Assembly (NCBI GenBank): GCA_018065165.1
Contig: JAGHTV010000420.1
Coordinates: 1 to 6,704 of the forward strand
Source of the DNA: Candidatus Sodaliphilus fimicaballi
Lineage (GTDB): Bacteria > Bacteroidota > Bacteroidia > Bacteroidales > Muribaculaceae
DNA length: 6,704 nucleotides
Direction: 5' to 3'
The notes beneath the pieces are model-generated. The model was not told where the DNA came from, searched no databases, and saw only the letters and a program-made list of their open reading frames with translations. How positions within the stretch are numbered: position 1 is the stretch's first letter; the number at the start of each line of letters is the position of its first letter. Both the position numbers and the translations under genes were made by a program. Shown piece by piece: positions 1 to 6,357 of this stretch.

Positions 1-35
1 ATGCCCATGACGATAAGTGATAAAAGTTTCTTCAT
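1..35 (-). CDS. Start of a secreted-protein gene (partial, leaves the window)
   Basis: Only the first 11 codons and part of a twelfth are present, reading MKKLLSLIVMG from the ATG at 35-33. The Lys-Lys pair followed by a hydrophobic run is the start of a signal peptide, so the product is probably exported. The first 20 or so bases closely match the start of the BspA-like gene at 171-3137: both begin ATGAAGAAA, share TTTTATCACT, and differ mainly by a three-base indel. This suggests a related neighbouring protein, though signal peptides are similar by nature. It lies 135 bp downstream of the BspA-like stop, on the same strand. No TAnnTTTG box is visible in the gap, so it may be read through from the BspA-like gene. 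The function cannot be told from this fragment. Confidence 0.6.
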   Translation of the reverse strand, partial: MKKLLSLIVMG

Positions 36-62
36 ATTATTAATTATTTCTTGATTTTTCTT

Positions 63-94
63 GAAATTTCGATACTTCGAGATTTCGATTTCTC
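63..94. repeat. Imperfect 16-bp direct repeat in AT-rich intergenic DNA
   Basis: Positions 63-78 and 79-94 are adjacent copies of a 16-base unit matching at 12 of 16 positions; the shared core is ATTTCGAT. A short inverted pair, CGAGA at 78-82 and TCTCG at 91-95, could form a 5-bp stem with an 8-base loop. No T-tract follows on the minus strand, so it does not read as a terminator. It continues directly into the octamer array at 96-170 and may be part of the same repeat-prone region. Confidence 0.4.
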
Positions 95-95
95 G

Positions 96-170
96 TTAAA
101 CTCTTAAACGGTTAACCTCTTAACCTCTTTACCTCTTAACCTCTTAACCTCTTAACCTCTTAACCTCTTA
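96..170. repeat. 8-bp tandem repeat array, unit TTAACCTC (GAGGTTAA on minus strand)
   Basis: Seven units run in perfect register from 112 to 167: six are TTAACCTC, and the one at 128-135 is TTTACCTC. Two diverged units precede them (TTAAACTC at 96-103, TTAAACGG at 104-111), and a partial TTA ends the array at 170. It abuts the TAG stop of the BspA-like gene at 171-173, and its last three bases supply a second in-frame stop, TAA. The array therefore fills the 3' untranslated region of that gene and the upstream region of the gene at 1-35. On the minus strand each perfect unit carries AAGAGG, which resembles a Shine-Dalgarno core, although Bacteroidetes rarely depend on one. Short perfect units like these are prone to slippage, so copy number may vary between strains. 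Confidence 0.95.
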
Positions 171-3137
171 CTACAATCCCAGGATGATGTCGATGATTGC
201 GTTCATGTCGGCCACATCAACGGTGCCGTCGCCGTTGAGGTCGGCGGCAGCCTTCTTGCCTTGCAATCCCAGGATGATGTCGATAACTGCATTGACATCG
301 GCAATGTCTACCACGCCGTCACCGTTCACGTCGCCCTTCTTGCCAGCGGGTGTGTTGGGCCACAGGCTGGTGAAATACTCGTTGTAGTTGCGACTGCTGC
401 TAAAGTTGAGGTAAGATCGCCCCGGGCCTGTGTAGAACGTGCGAGTAGTGTTTGAAGGACGGCAGAATTTCTTAGTCACGCAGTCCCAGTAATATCCCCA
501 TGTAAGACCGTTTACATTAACGTCGCCGGTTGACGAAGCATTGAGAACCGAAGTTCCACTAGCTGAAAGTGCTCGCGGAATTTTGTAAATCGCGCCCGGT
601 GCAAGATCTGCCAGAATTACTCCAGTGTGGGCAGGTACTCTTACAACCTTTTCCATTGTAATGGTATTGTTGCTATTTGAATAAGATGATGCCACATAAG
701 CATTGACACGAGCCGTTCCGAACTCAAGTGGGATGCAAACACCCAGGTTGTAGTTGTCGTAGTCGGGCTTTATGTAGATGTTAAGTGCGTCCAGAGGATC
801 GTTGCCGTCGTTTTTGTTCCAGCCGCTATAGTCCTTAGAATAGTAGTTGCTGTATAGCACTTCGTTGTTGACATAAAGCCTGAAGCCACTCGCATTAAAG
901 CCATAGTACTGGCCGTCCCATGTGCGCGTGTTTGTGCCCAGAATGGTGAGTTCCTTGAGTTTCGTTGCCTGGAAAAATGCACCGAGGCCAAATTTTGTGC
1001 AAGTCTCGGGAATAGTGAGCGAAATGACCGATGTACCAGAGTAAGCGCGATATCCTATACGCTCCAGTGCTGTCATAGCTGAAAGGTCGGTAGAGGTCAG
1101 GTTAGCGGCATCGGTAAAACATGAGTCACCTATCTCGGTCACTAAATACTTCTTGCCATTGTTAAGCAAGTAATTAGATCCCTTGAAATTGTCAGGTACT
1201 GCAATTGTGGGGCATCTAACGTACTTAACCTTGCCGGCATATTCAACACCATCTTGTGTGAATGCTTGAGTGCTTACAATGGTTGCCGGTTCTTTGCACT
1301 CTGAAAATACTGCATTAAACGAGTTATTATAAGCAAAGTCGAATGCACCACCCAAAACATTGGTCGACTTGAATGCAGTGCCTAACCTATTGCGCATGTC
1401 ATTGGTTTTGCCTACAGGTACATACATCTTGCATGTACTGGGTACATTTGTGAAGCGGAAGTCTTCCAATTCAGGAACAAGCAGATTGAGGTATATTTCC
1501 TGAAGTTTGCTCATACCTCTGAACACATCGGGCGACAAATTTTTAATAGAGCTGGGAATAACAATTCTCTTAACCCCCGTACCATAGAAAGCATCGGCAC
1601 CGATGTGATAAATAGTTGTGGGAAGGATTACATCACCATAATACTGTTTATACCCTTTGAAATCAGTAGGAAATACGCCGTTGAGTTTACAATTCTTGAA
1701 TGCACTTGTGCGTATGAAACGCAAAGTATTAGAGAACTCAAACGACAAGAGATTGGTACATCCTTCAAAAGCACGAACACCCACATAGGTTACATTGGGA
1801 AGGTATACGCTTTTAATTTGAGCATTGATAAAGGCTTCATCAGCAATAGTGTCAACATTTACACCTCCATAATATGAATAAAGTTCGGAGTATGAGCTAT
1901 TAATGCGTGGGCCTATGCTGGTGCATGCAAATTTTTTATCACCTGCATTAAATGATTCAGGAATATAATATAAATCGTCATCATCCACAAACATGGGCGG
2001 CTTAACCATCGAGCATCGGCCCGCGTAAGATATTCCGTCCTTTCCGGTACAAGGACTTGTGCTGGTGACTGTTGCGGCGATGCCATAAGAATTTATAAAG
2101 TCAAATGACACGAGTCCTCGAGTGTTGACGTCTTGCACTTCGCTCCATCCATTGATCTTGTAATGGTCTTCGCTGCCATAAGGCACATAGAGGTGCGGCT
2201 TATGGGCATCGGTGAAAATCTTGCTTACAACAAAAATACCTTTCTTGTTGACGAAGAGATGGTTGAGATATTGACACTTGCGGAATGCGTTGGTTTCGAT
2301 GGTCTGAATTGTGGCAGGGATAACCACTCGTTCAACCTCTGAATTGACAAAAGCATCTTCCTTGATAGTCTTGATGCCGTAGGGGAAAATAACCCAAGAC
2401 TTGTAATCCTTGTAGTCACTGAAAGCCTCGGTCTCTACAATAGTGGTATTGTTGTGAACTTTCATGAACTTATCATAGGTGGCACCCTGGGGTACATACA
2501 GGATTGAATTGTAGTCCTTGGTGTAGAGTGCATTTTGATAATCGGCATAGTACTTGTTGTTCACGCTTACCTTGAAAGTTTTGAGATTACTACAACCAAT
2601 AAATGGTCTGCGGCCTATCGAAGTCACCGATGCCGGGATGTTGACGGATGTGATGCCAGTATTTTGGAAACAGGACGTGTCGAGCTTTTGCACTCCTTCT
2701 CGCAAAGTGATTTTATTCAGCTTCTCGCAAGACATGAACGCCAGTGGACCCACTACCACGGCTCCGCAATCTACGGTCTTGAGATTGGGACACAATGCAA
2801 AGGCACCTGAACCTATCAGGTCTATCTTGTCGTTAATCGTTACCGAGACGATGTTTTCGCATCCATAGAAAGCCTGGTCGTTGATTTTAGTGACGCGGTA
2901 ATACCTGGTAGGATTACTGCCACGCGCAATGAGGCGGGGAATGGTAAGGTCAAGCGACTCGGCAGCCTTGCCGGTGGCGTTGAGACTCATACAGGTAATC
3001 TCACCATACTCACTACTGTTTACATACTCCTTAGTGATGAGATAGGTACAATTCTGGTAATTGAAATCATCGCCCACAGCAGCCGATGCCACCAGCGCAA
3101 TTGTTGCACACACGAGTGATAAAAAGAATTTCTTCAT
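171..3137 (-). CDS. BspA-like leucine-rich-repeat secreted protein with C-terminal dockerin-type repeats
   Basis: This 988-residue protein is exported. Residues 1-19 form a signal peptide with a likely cleavage site after A-S-A, and no lipobox is seen. The body has three similar modules, about 24-340, 341-595 and 596-775. Each opens with a 60-70 residue beta-rich segment, continues with BspA-type (LRR_5) repeats such as 'AFxGCxNLxxxxI', and modules 1 and 2 close with a Y-V-P-x-G motif (317-321, 572-576). Residues about 796-925 form a beta-rich domain with 'VPAHTGVIL' (834-842), a motif often seen in exported Bacteroidales proteins. Residues 933-988 are two EF-hand-like dockerin repeats with Asp/Asn ligands at 936, 938, 940, 947 and 966, 968, 970, 977. 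BspA relatives bind host matrix proteins or other bacteria, so adhesion is a reasonable but unproven role. The dockerin-like tail may be an anchoring or calcium-folding element; no cohesin is visible here. The ATG at 3137-3135 is supported by the signal peptide and the promoter upstream. The gene ends in tandem stops, TAG TAA. Confidence 0.93.
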   Translation of the reverse strand: MKKFFLSLVCATIALVASAAVGDDFNYQNCTYLITKEYVNSSEYGEITCMSLNATGKAAESLDLTIPRLIARGSNPTRYYRVTKINDQAFYGCENIVSVTINDKIDLIGSGAFALCPNLKTVDCGAVVVGPLAFMSCEKLNKITLREGVQKLDTSCFQNTGITSVNIPASVTSIGRRPFIGCSNLKTFKVSVNNKYYADYQNALYTKDYNSILYVPQGATYDKFMKVHNNTTIVETEAFSDYKDYKSWVIFPYGIKTIKEDAFVNSEVERVVIPATIQTIETNAFRKCQYLNHLFVNKKGIFVVSKIFTDAHKPHLYVPYGSEDHYKINGWSEVQDVNTRGLVSFDFINSYGIAATVTSTSPCTGKDGISYAGRCSMVKPPMFVDDDDLYYIPESFNAGDKKFACTSIGPRINSSYSELYSYYGGVNVDTIADEAFINAQIKSVYLPNVTYVGVRAFEGCTNLLSFEFSNTLRFIRTSAFKNCKLNGVFPTDFKGYKQYYGDVILPTTIYHIGADAFYGTGVKRIVIPSSIKNLSPDVFRGMSKLQEIYLNLLVPELEDFRFTNVPSTCKMYVPVGKTNDMRNRLGTAFKSTNVLGGAFDFAYNNSFNAVFSECKEPATIVSTQAFTQDGVEYAGKVKYVRCPTIAVPDNFKGSNYLLNNGKKYLVTEIGDSCFTDAANLTSTDLSAMTALERIGYRAYSGTSVISLTIPETCTKFGLGAFFQATKLKELTILGTNTRTWDGQYYGFNASGFRLYVNNEVLYSNYYSKDYSGWNKNDGNDPLDALNIYIKPDYDNYNLGVCIPLEFGTARVNAYVASSYSNSNNTITMEKVVRVPAHTGVILADLAPGAIYKIPRALSASGTSVLNASSTGDVNVNGLTWGYYWDCVTKKFCRPSNTTRTFYTGPGRSYLNFSSSRNYNEYFTSLWPNTPAGKKGDVNGDGVVDIADVNAVIDIILGLQGKKAAADLNGDGTVDVADMNAIIDIILGL
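174..284. repeat. 90-bp internal duplication encoding the two dockerin repeats
   Basis: A 21-base sequence at 174-194 recurs exactly at 264-284, and the similarity continues with substitutions on the plus-strand right-hand side of each copy. The 90-bp period equals 30 codons, so the two copies encode the two calcium-binding dockerin repeats (about residues 935-958 and 965-988). Near-identity at the DNA level suggests a fairly recent duplication or gene conversion within the tail. Confidence 0.9.
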
Positions 3138-3191
3138 AGCAATTATGTTGTATTTGTTTTATGCTAAAAGTGTAATGTGTATAATAACTTA

Positions 3192-3222
3192 CAAATTTAC
3201 GCATTTAACACAACATAACAAA
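3192..3222 (-). promoter_or_regulatory. Bacteroidetes-type promoter of the BspA-like gene
   Basis: On the minus strand, TTTG (3222-3219) is followed after exactly 19 bp by TAAATTTG (3199-3192), a full match to the Bacteroides -33/-7 consensus TTTG-N19-TAnnTTTG. Transcription would begin near 3187, giving an untranslated leader of about 50 nt before the ATG at 3137. The leader has no clear Shine-Dalgarno sequence, as is usual in this phylum. Confidence 0.85.
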
Positions 3223-3225
3223 TTG

Positions 3226-3232
3226 CCCCCCC
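3226..3232. other. C7 homopolymer next to the -33 box of the BspA-like promoter
   Basis: Seven C residues (G7 on the transcribed strand) lie three bases upstream of the -33 TTTG. Homopolymers beside promoter boxes can alter expression by slippage, but this one is short and lies outside the spacer, so any effect is conjecture. The tract itself is plain in the sequence. Confidence 0.6.
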
Positions 3233-3254
3233 ATTTTTAGAGATTATTAACGCA

Positions 3255-3269
3255 TGTTTTCCTTGGTCC
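3255..3269 (+). repeat. Left copy of a 15-bp direct repeat flanking the ATPase unit
   Basis: TGTTTTCCTTGGTCC occurs here and again at 4649-4663 in the same orientation, and the match stops exactly at 15 bases on both sides. This copy lies between the terminator of the ATPase gene and the promoter of the BspA-like gene. Together the two copies bracket promoter, gene and terminator of the ATPase. Confidence 0.85.
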
Positions 3270-3313
3270 GTAAAAAAAAGAAAATAAACTTTTTAATTTT
3301 TATGGCTCACGCC

Positions 3314-3336
3314 AAAAAATGGTGGACTCTGTCCAC
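3314..3336 (-). terminator. Rho-independent terminator of the ATPase gene
   Basis: On the minus strand, GTGGAC-AGA-GTCCAC forms a perfect 6-bp stem with a 3-base loop (3336-3322) and is followed after CA by six T residues (3319-3314). It begins 53 bases downstream of the ATPase stop codon. In the plus direction the hairpin is followed by AAAATAATA, so it should act only on minus-strand transcripts. Confidence 0.75.
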
Positions 3337-3388
3337 AAAATAATAATACTCTACCTGTGTGGTAATTTCATTTTACCGGACAACAATA

Positions 3389-4504
3389 TTATCTTTTTAA
3401 CCATTGTTCAAGGAAACGATCGTATACTTGGTATCCGTCGTTGTCGTGCAGCAGTAATTCTCGCTCAACAAGAACTTTTGCTGCCGATTTTACAGAACTT
3501 GTAGCACCAAGGCTGTGGCGTGAAAGAAAAGCGTTTGATAGGAGTTCGTTAACGCTGTGTTCGGCGGCAATGGCTTTTAGGAGTTTCTTTTGTCCTGCTG
3601 TTATGAGTCGCATAAATGAGATGTATGTGGGTTCGTATTCTTCTACGATTTGCTCAATTGTGTCGTTGGCAAACTGTAGGCTGACTTGATGCTCGCAGGT
3701 TTCAAATATTCGGTTCAGAACACATTGCACATACCATGTGTGACCTGACAGACGGTTGTAAATTATAGAAAATACATCGTCGGGAAGGTCAATATCTCGT
3801 GTGGCAAATTTTTCACGAGCAAATTGTAAATACGCATCATGGCCGATGCATCCAAGATGCATGAGTTGTGTGCTTTGGTAGAATGGTCGTCCTGCAGTAG
3901 CAAACATGTTTTCCAAAACATGGCGTTGAGAACCAGAAAAAATAAATTGAACGTTGGTGAGGTGTTGTATATGTGCTCGCAAGAGAGCCTCTACTTTCTT
4001 ATCCTCGTAGTCGTTTATTGACTGAAATTCGTCAAAAGCAACATAGCACCGCTCATGAGCTTGTTCCAGATATTGTAGAACCTCGGCGAGTGAGGCCTCG
4101 GCCGATTCTGCTTGTACAGCTACAGTGTAGCTTGGCTGGCCGTTGACTGGATCAAATGTAACGGCAGGACGAAGTGATTTGAAGAATGATGATATTTTGC
4201 GAACTACTTTTTCCTCGGTTGAGTCCAGTTGTCCGAGTACGGTGCTGGCAAGTTTGGTTACCAGAGACTGTAAACTGTCGGTTTGATATAGGTCAACATA
4301 GAAACAACGTGCCTCCTTTGCTTGTTCAACAAGATAGAATGTGTGACGAATAAGTCCTGTTTTTCCCATACGTCGAGGACTTATTAGCGTTACATTGCGG
4401 CCGTTGCGCAACGCTGATTGCAGTTTTGCTGTCTCATTGTCTCGGTCACAAAAGTAGTCGGGAGATACGTATCCTGTGAGCAGAAAGGGGTTTGTTGTAG
4501 TCAT
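3389..4504 (-). CDS. P-loop ATPase, ATPase_2-like family, with C-terminal winged-helix-like region
   Basis: This is a 371-residue cytoplasmic protein with no signal peptide or membrane segment. The N-terminus (about 6-30, 'NPFLLTGYVSPDYFCDRDNE') is the leader typical of this family and is followed by a Walker A loop, S-P-R-R-M-G-K-T, at 42-49. Walker B is 'CYVAFDEFQ' at 153-161, with D158 and E159 expected to bind magnesium and activate water. 'FIFSGSQRHVLENMF' at 187-201 fits the sensor-1 region. Residues about 300-371 have the pattern of a winged helix ('SSVKSAAKVLVERELLL', then 'YQVYDRFLEQWL'). The protein looks complete, and both nucleotide-binding motifs are intact. Members of this group (Pfam ATPase_2, first described in archaea) are numerous in Bacteroidetes; most have no known substrate, so none is assigned. 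The gene has its own promoter, a palindromic array in its leader and a terminator, and is bracketed by 15-bp direct repeats. The winged helix makes DNA binding, perhaps at its own leader, possible but untested. Confidence 0.9.
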   Translation of the reverse strand: MTTTNPFLLTGYVSPDYFCDRDNETAKLQSALRNGRNVTLISPRRMGKTGLIRHTFYLVEQAKEARCFYVDLYQTDSLQSLVTKLASTVLGQLDSTEEKVVRKISSFFKSLRPAVTFDPVNGQPSYTVAVQAESAEASLAEVLQYLEQAHERCYVAFDEFQSINDYEDKKVEALLRAHIQHLTNVQFIFSGSQRHVLENMFATAGRPFYQSTQLMHLGCIGHDAYLQFAREKFATRDIDLPDDVFSIIYNRLSGHTWYVQCVLNRIFETCEHQVSLQFANDTIEQIVEEYEPTYISFMRLITAGQKKLLKAIAAEHSVNELLSNAFLSRHSLGATSSVKSAAKVLVERELLLHDNDGYQVYDRFLEQWLKR

Positions 4505-4529
4505 AATTGCCTAGATATAAAACTGTTTG

Positions 4530-4564
4530 TTCGTTGCGAAATTTTCGTTGCGAAACTTTCGCAA
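4530..4564. promoter_or_regulatory. Operator-like array of three TTGCGAAA sites in the ATPase leader
   Basis: TTGCGAAA occurs at 4534-4541 and 4548-4555, and its inverse TTTCGCAA at 4557-4564. The last two form a perfect palindrome with 8-base arms around a single base (4556). The first two lie in 12-base direct repeats, TTCGTTGCGAAA, at 4530-4541 and 4544-4555 (14-bp spacing). The array begins two bases downstream of the -7 box, so it covers the expected transcription start and the first part of the leader, a position typical of repressor operators. As RNA it could also form a 5' hairpin of six pairs with a 5-base loop. The protein that might bind is not known. Confidence 0.6.
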
Positions 4565-4566
4565 TA

Positions 4567-4597
4567 CAAAAGTATATATTTTTCTGTGACTAACAAA
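4567..4597 (-). promoter_or_regulatory. Bacteroidetes-type promoter of the ATPase gene
   Basis: On the minus strand, TTTG (4597-4594) and TACTTTTG (4574-4567) are separated by exactly 19 bp, a full match to TTTG-N19-TAnnTTTG. The predicted start, near 4562, leaves a leader of nearly 60 nt that contains the TTGCGAAA array. Confidence 0.85.
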
Positions 4598-4609
4598 AAT
4601 TTTTTCTAG

Positions 4610-4624
4610 AAAAAATGGTTCCAT
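4610..4624 (-). terminator. Weak candidate terminator downstream of the NhaC gene
   Basis: On the minus strand, ATGG-AA-CCAT is followed by a run of T residues (six counting the last base of the stem), about 70 bases after the NhaC stop. The 4-bp stem with a 2-base loop is too small to be convincing. A longer AT-rich pairing (AATTTTTC at 4632-4625 with GAAAAAATT at 4606-4598) is an alternative. The perfect 16-base palindrome TTTTTTCTAGAAAAAA at 4600-4615 overlaps it and abuts the -33 box of the ATPase promoter, so it could instead serve as an AT-rich upstream promoter element. Confidence 0.3.
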
Positions 4625-4648
4625 GAAAAATTACCCCAATAATAAACC

Positions 4649-4663
4649 TGTTTTCCTTGGTCC
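4649..4663 (+). repeat. Right copy of the 15-bp direct repeat flanking the ATPase unit
   Basis: TGTTTTCCTTGGTCC is identical to 3255-3269 and in the same orientation. It lies about 30 bases downstream of the NhaC stop codon and upstream of the ATPase promoter. The distance between the two copies is 1394 bp. Confidence 0.85.
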
Positions 4664-4691
4664 TGCACTTGGCTCGTTGTTCGTAGGCTGG

Positions 4692-6290
4692 TTAGGCTAA
4701 TTTTCCTGTTCGCTTGAGTATACAGTATGAGATTGCCATAGCAGTAAGGCCAAATGCCCACGAAGCCATACCGCTGGTGAATGTGCCCCATTGTTGGGTA
4801 ACGCCTGCCACAACATAGGTAGCAAGCGCTATCGATGCCACGGTGATGGCATAGGGCAGCTGCGATGTCACGTGGTTGACGTGCTTGCAACCGGCGCCGG
4901 CACTTGCCATGATAGTGGTGTCGCTAATGGGCGAGATGTGATCGCCACACACGGCACCGGCCATGCAGGCCGAGATAGAGATGATGCGCAGCGGGTCGCC
5001 CACTGGGAACACGGCTACGCATATGGGGATGAGGATACCAAACGTACCCCACGATGTGCCTGTGGCAAACGCGAGGAATCCTGCCACGACAAATATCACT
5101 GCTGGCAACAGCATGTACAGGCCTGTACCTTGCATAAGCTGAGCAACATAGGTGGCAGCGCCCAGCGAGTCGGTCATTGACTTGAGTGTCCACGCAAGCA
5201 CCAGGATGAGCATTGCCGGAACCATCGCCTCAAACCCCTTAATGAGGCAACTCATGGCGTCTTCAAAGTTGATGACCTTGCGTGTCACCAGCCAGCATAT
5301 AGTGAACAGTGTGGCAAGCAGCGAACCTATCACGAGGCCCACCGAGGCATTGCTTGCGGCAAAGGCATCGATGAAGTGTCCGCAGGTTTCGCCCGGAGCA
5401 AAGAATCCTCCCGAGTATATCATGCCCAGCACACACCCCACAATGAGCAGCACGATGGGCATCACCAGGTCGAGGACGGTGCCGTTCTTGCCCTGTTTCT
5501 TAAGTGAGATACCAGTAGAGGCAGCCTCCATCTTGGCATCGGCAACCTCGCTCACGACATCAGTCTCAACCTTGTAGTTTTGTGCCTTGAGGTTATACTT
5601 GCGCATGGTGGCAAAGTCGCGCTTAGAGAGCACAACTATCAGTATGAAGATGATAGAGAAAAAGGCATAGAAGTTGAATGGAATAGCCTGACAGAACAGT
5701 GCCAGTCCGTTCTCGCCCGCAGCGCAGAAGCCCGATATGGCTGCCGCCCAGCTCGAGATGGGTGCAATGACGCACACGGGGGCGGCAGTAGAGTCGATGA
5801 GATAGGCAAGTTTCTCGCGCGACACGAAGTGACGCCTGGTTATGGGACGCATTACCGAGCCCACGGTGAGGCAGTTGAAGTAGTCGTCGATAAAGATGAG
5901 CACGCCCAGCATGAGCGTGGCCATCTGTGCTCCCACGGCCGACTTCACGTGTTTGCCGGCCCATTTGCCGAAGGCTGCCGAGCCGCCGGCCTTGTTGGTG
6001 AGTGCTACCAGGGTACCCAGCAAGACCATGAACACCAGGATGCCCACGTTCCACTTGTCGGCCAGGCAGTTGATGAGTCCGTAAGACTGAGCATCGGCGC
6101 CAGTACCCACGGTGTCGTCGAGCAAGTGTGTGATAAAGCCCTCAAAGCCCGTTCCGGCCGAGATGCAGTAGAACACCGCTCCCAGCACAATACCCACAAA
6201 GAGCGACGAGTACACTTCCTTGGTAATCAAGGCCAACACCATTGCAACGATGGGTGGCAGCAACGACCAGTATGTTCCTATAAAATTCAT
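4692..6290 (-). CDS. NhaC-family Na+/H+ antiporter
   Basis: This 532-residue inner-membrane protein has roughly a dozen hydrophobic segments spread over its length. Family motifs are intact: 'FIDDYFNCLTVGSVMRPI' at 133-150 with an acidic pair D135/D136, 'DSTAAPVCVIAPISSW' at 166-181, 'ATGTSWGTFGILIPI' at 409-423, and 'GDHISPISDTTIMASAGAGC' at 449-468. These place it in the NhaC group of the ion-transporter superfamily, whose known members exchange Na+ for H+; some relatives instead couple exchange to organic acids such as malate and lactate, so the exact substrate is uncertain. A hydrophilic stretch at about 222-270 separates the two membrane halves and is probably cytoplasmic. The ATG at 6290-6288 is preceded on the minus strand by GAGG eight bases upstream, an unusually clear Shine-Dalgarno-like site for this phylum. 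Its coding DNA looks richer in G+C than the ATPase gene downstream. It is transcribed divergently from the gene at 6398. Confidence 0.93.
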   Translation of the reverse strand: MNFIGTYWSLLPPIVAMVLALITKEVYSSLFVGIVLGAVFYCISAGTGFEGFITHLLDDTVGTGADAQSYGLINCLADKWNVGILVFMVLLGTLVALTNKAGGSAAFGKWAGKHVKSAVGAQMATLMLGVLIFIDDYFNCLTVGSVMRPITRRHFVSREKLAYLIDSTAAPVCVIAPISSWAAAISGFCAAGENGLALFCQAIPFNFYAFFSIIFILIVVLSKRDFATMRKYNLKAQNYKVETDVVSEVADAKMEAASTGISLKKQGKNGTVLDLVMPIVLLIVGCVLGMIYSGGFFAPGETCGHFIDAFAASNASVGLVIGSLLATLFTICWLVTRKVINFEDAMSCLIKGFEAMVPAMLILVLAWTLKSMTDSLGAATYVAQLMQGTGLYMLLPAVIFVVAGFLAFATGTSWGTFGILIPICVAVFPVGDPLRIISISACMAGAVCGDHISPISDTTIMASAGAGCKHVNHVTSQLPYAITVASIALATYVVAGVTQQWGTFTSGMASWAFGLTAMAISYCILKRTGKLA

Positions 6291-6318
6291 CTTGTCAACC
6301 TCAATAGTAATTATGGTA

Positions 6319-6326
6319 CAAAGTTA
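6319..6326 (-). promoter_or_regulatory. Candidate -7 promoter box of the NhaC gene
   Basis: TAACTTTG on the minus strand matches the Bacteroidetes -7 element TAnnTTTG and would give a leader of about 25 nt. At the expected 19-bp distance upstream the sequence is GGGC, not TTTG, so the -33 half is missing. The promoter may be weak or need an activator. Confidence 0.5.
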
Positions 6327-6357
6327 CTAATTTTTATTGAAAAATGCCCTAATTGTA

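Noticed and set aside
96..170. CRISPR array or telomere-like repeat
   Set aside because: The 8-bp unit has no spacers, so it is not CRISPR. The resemblance to telomeric TTAACC-type repeats is superficial in a bacterial intergenic setting.
3303..3314. TGGC-TCAC-GCCA hairpin as a terminator
   Set aside because: The stem is only 4 bp, and in both directions the T-rich side lies before the hairpin rather than after it.
3361..3377. GGTAA/TTACC hairpin just downstream of the ATPase stop
   Set aside because: A 5-bp AT-rich stem with no T-tract; the GTGGAC hairpin at 3322-3336 is a better terminator.
4606..4890. 94-codon minus-strand frame overlapping the NhaC 3' end
   Set aside because: It is out of frame with NhaC, its sequence is what a shifted reading of the transporter would give, and it has no start-site support.
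4791..5577. Plus-strand frames of 129 and 141 codons (4791-5180 and 5152-5577)
   Set aside because: Both are fully inside the NhaC gene on the opposite strand and show no family motif.
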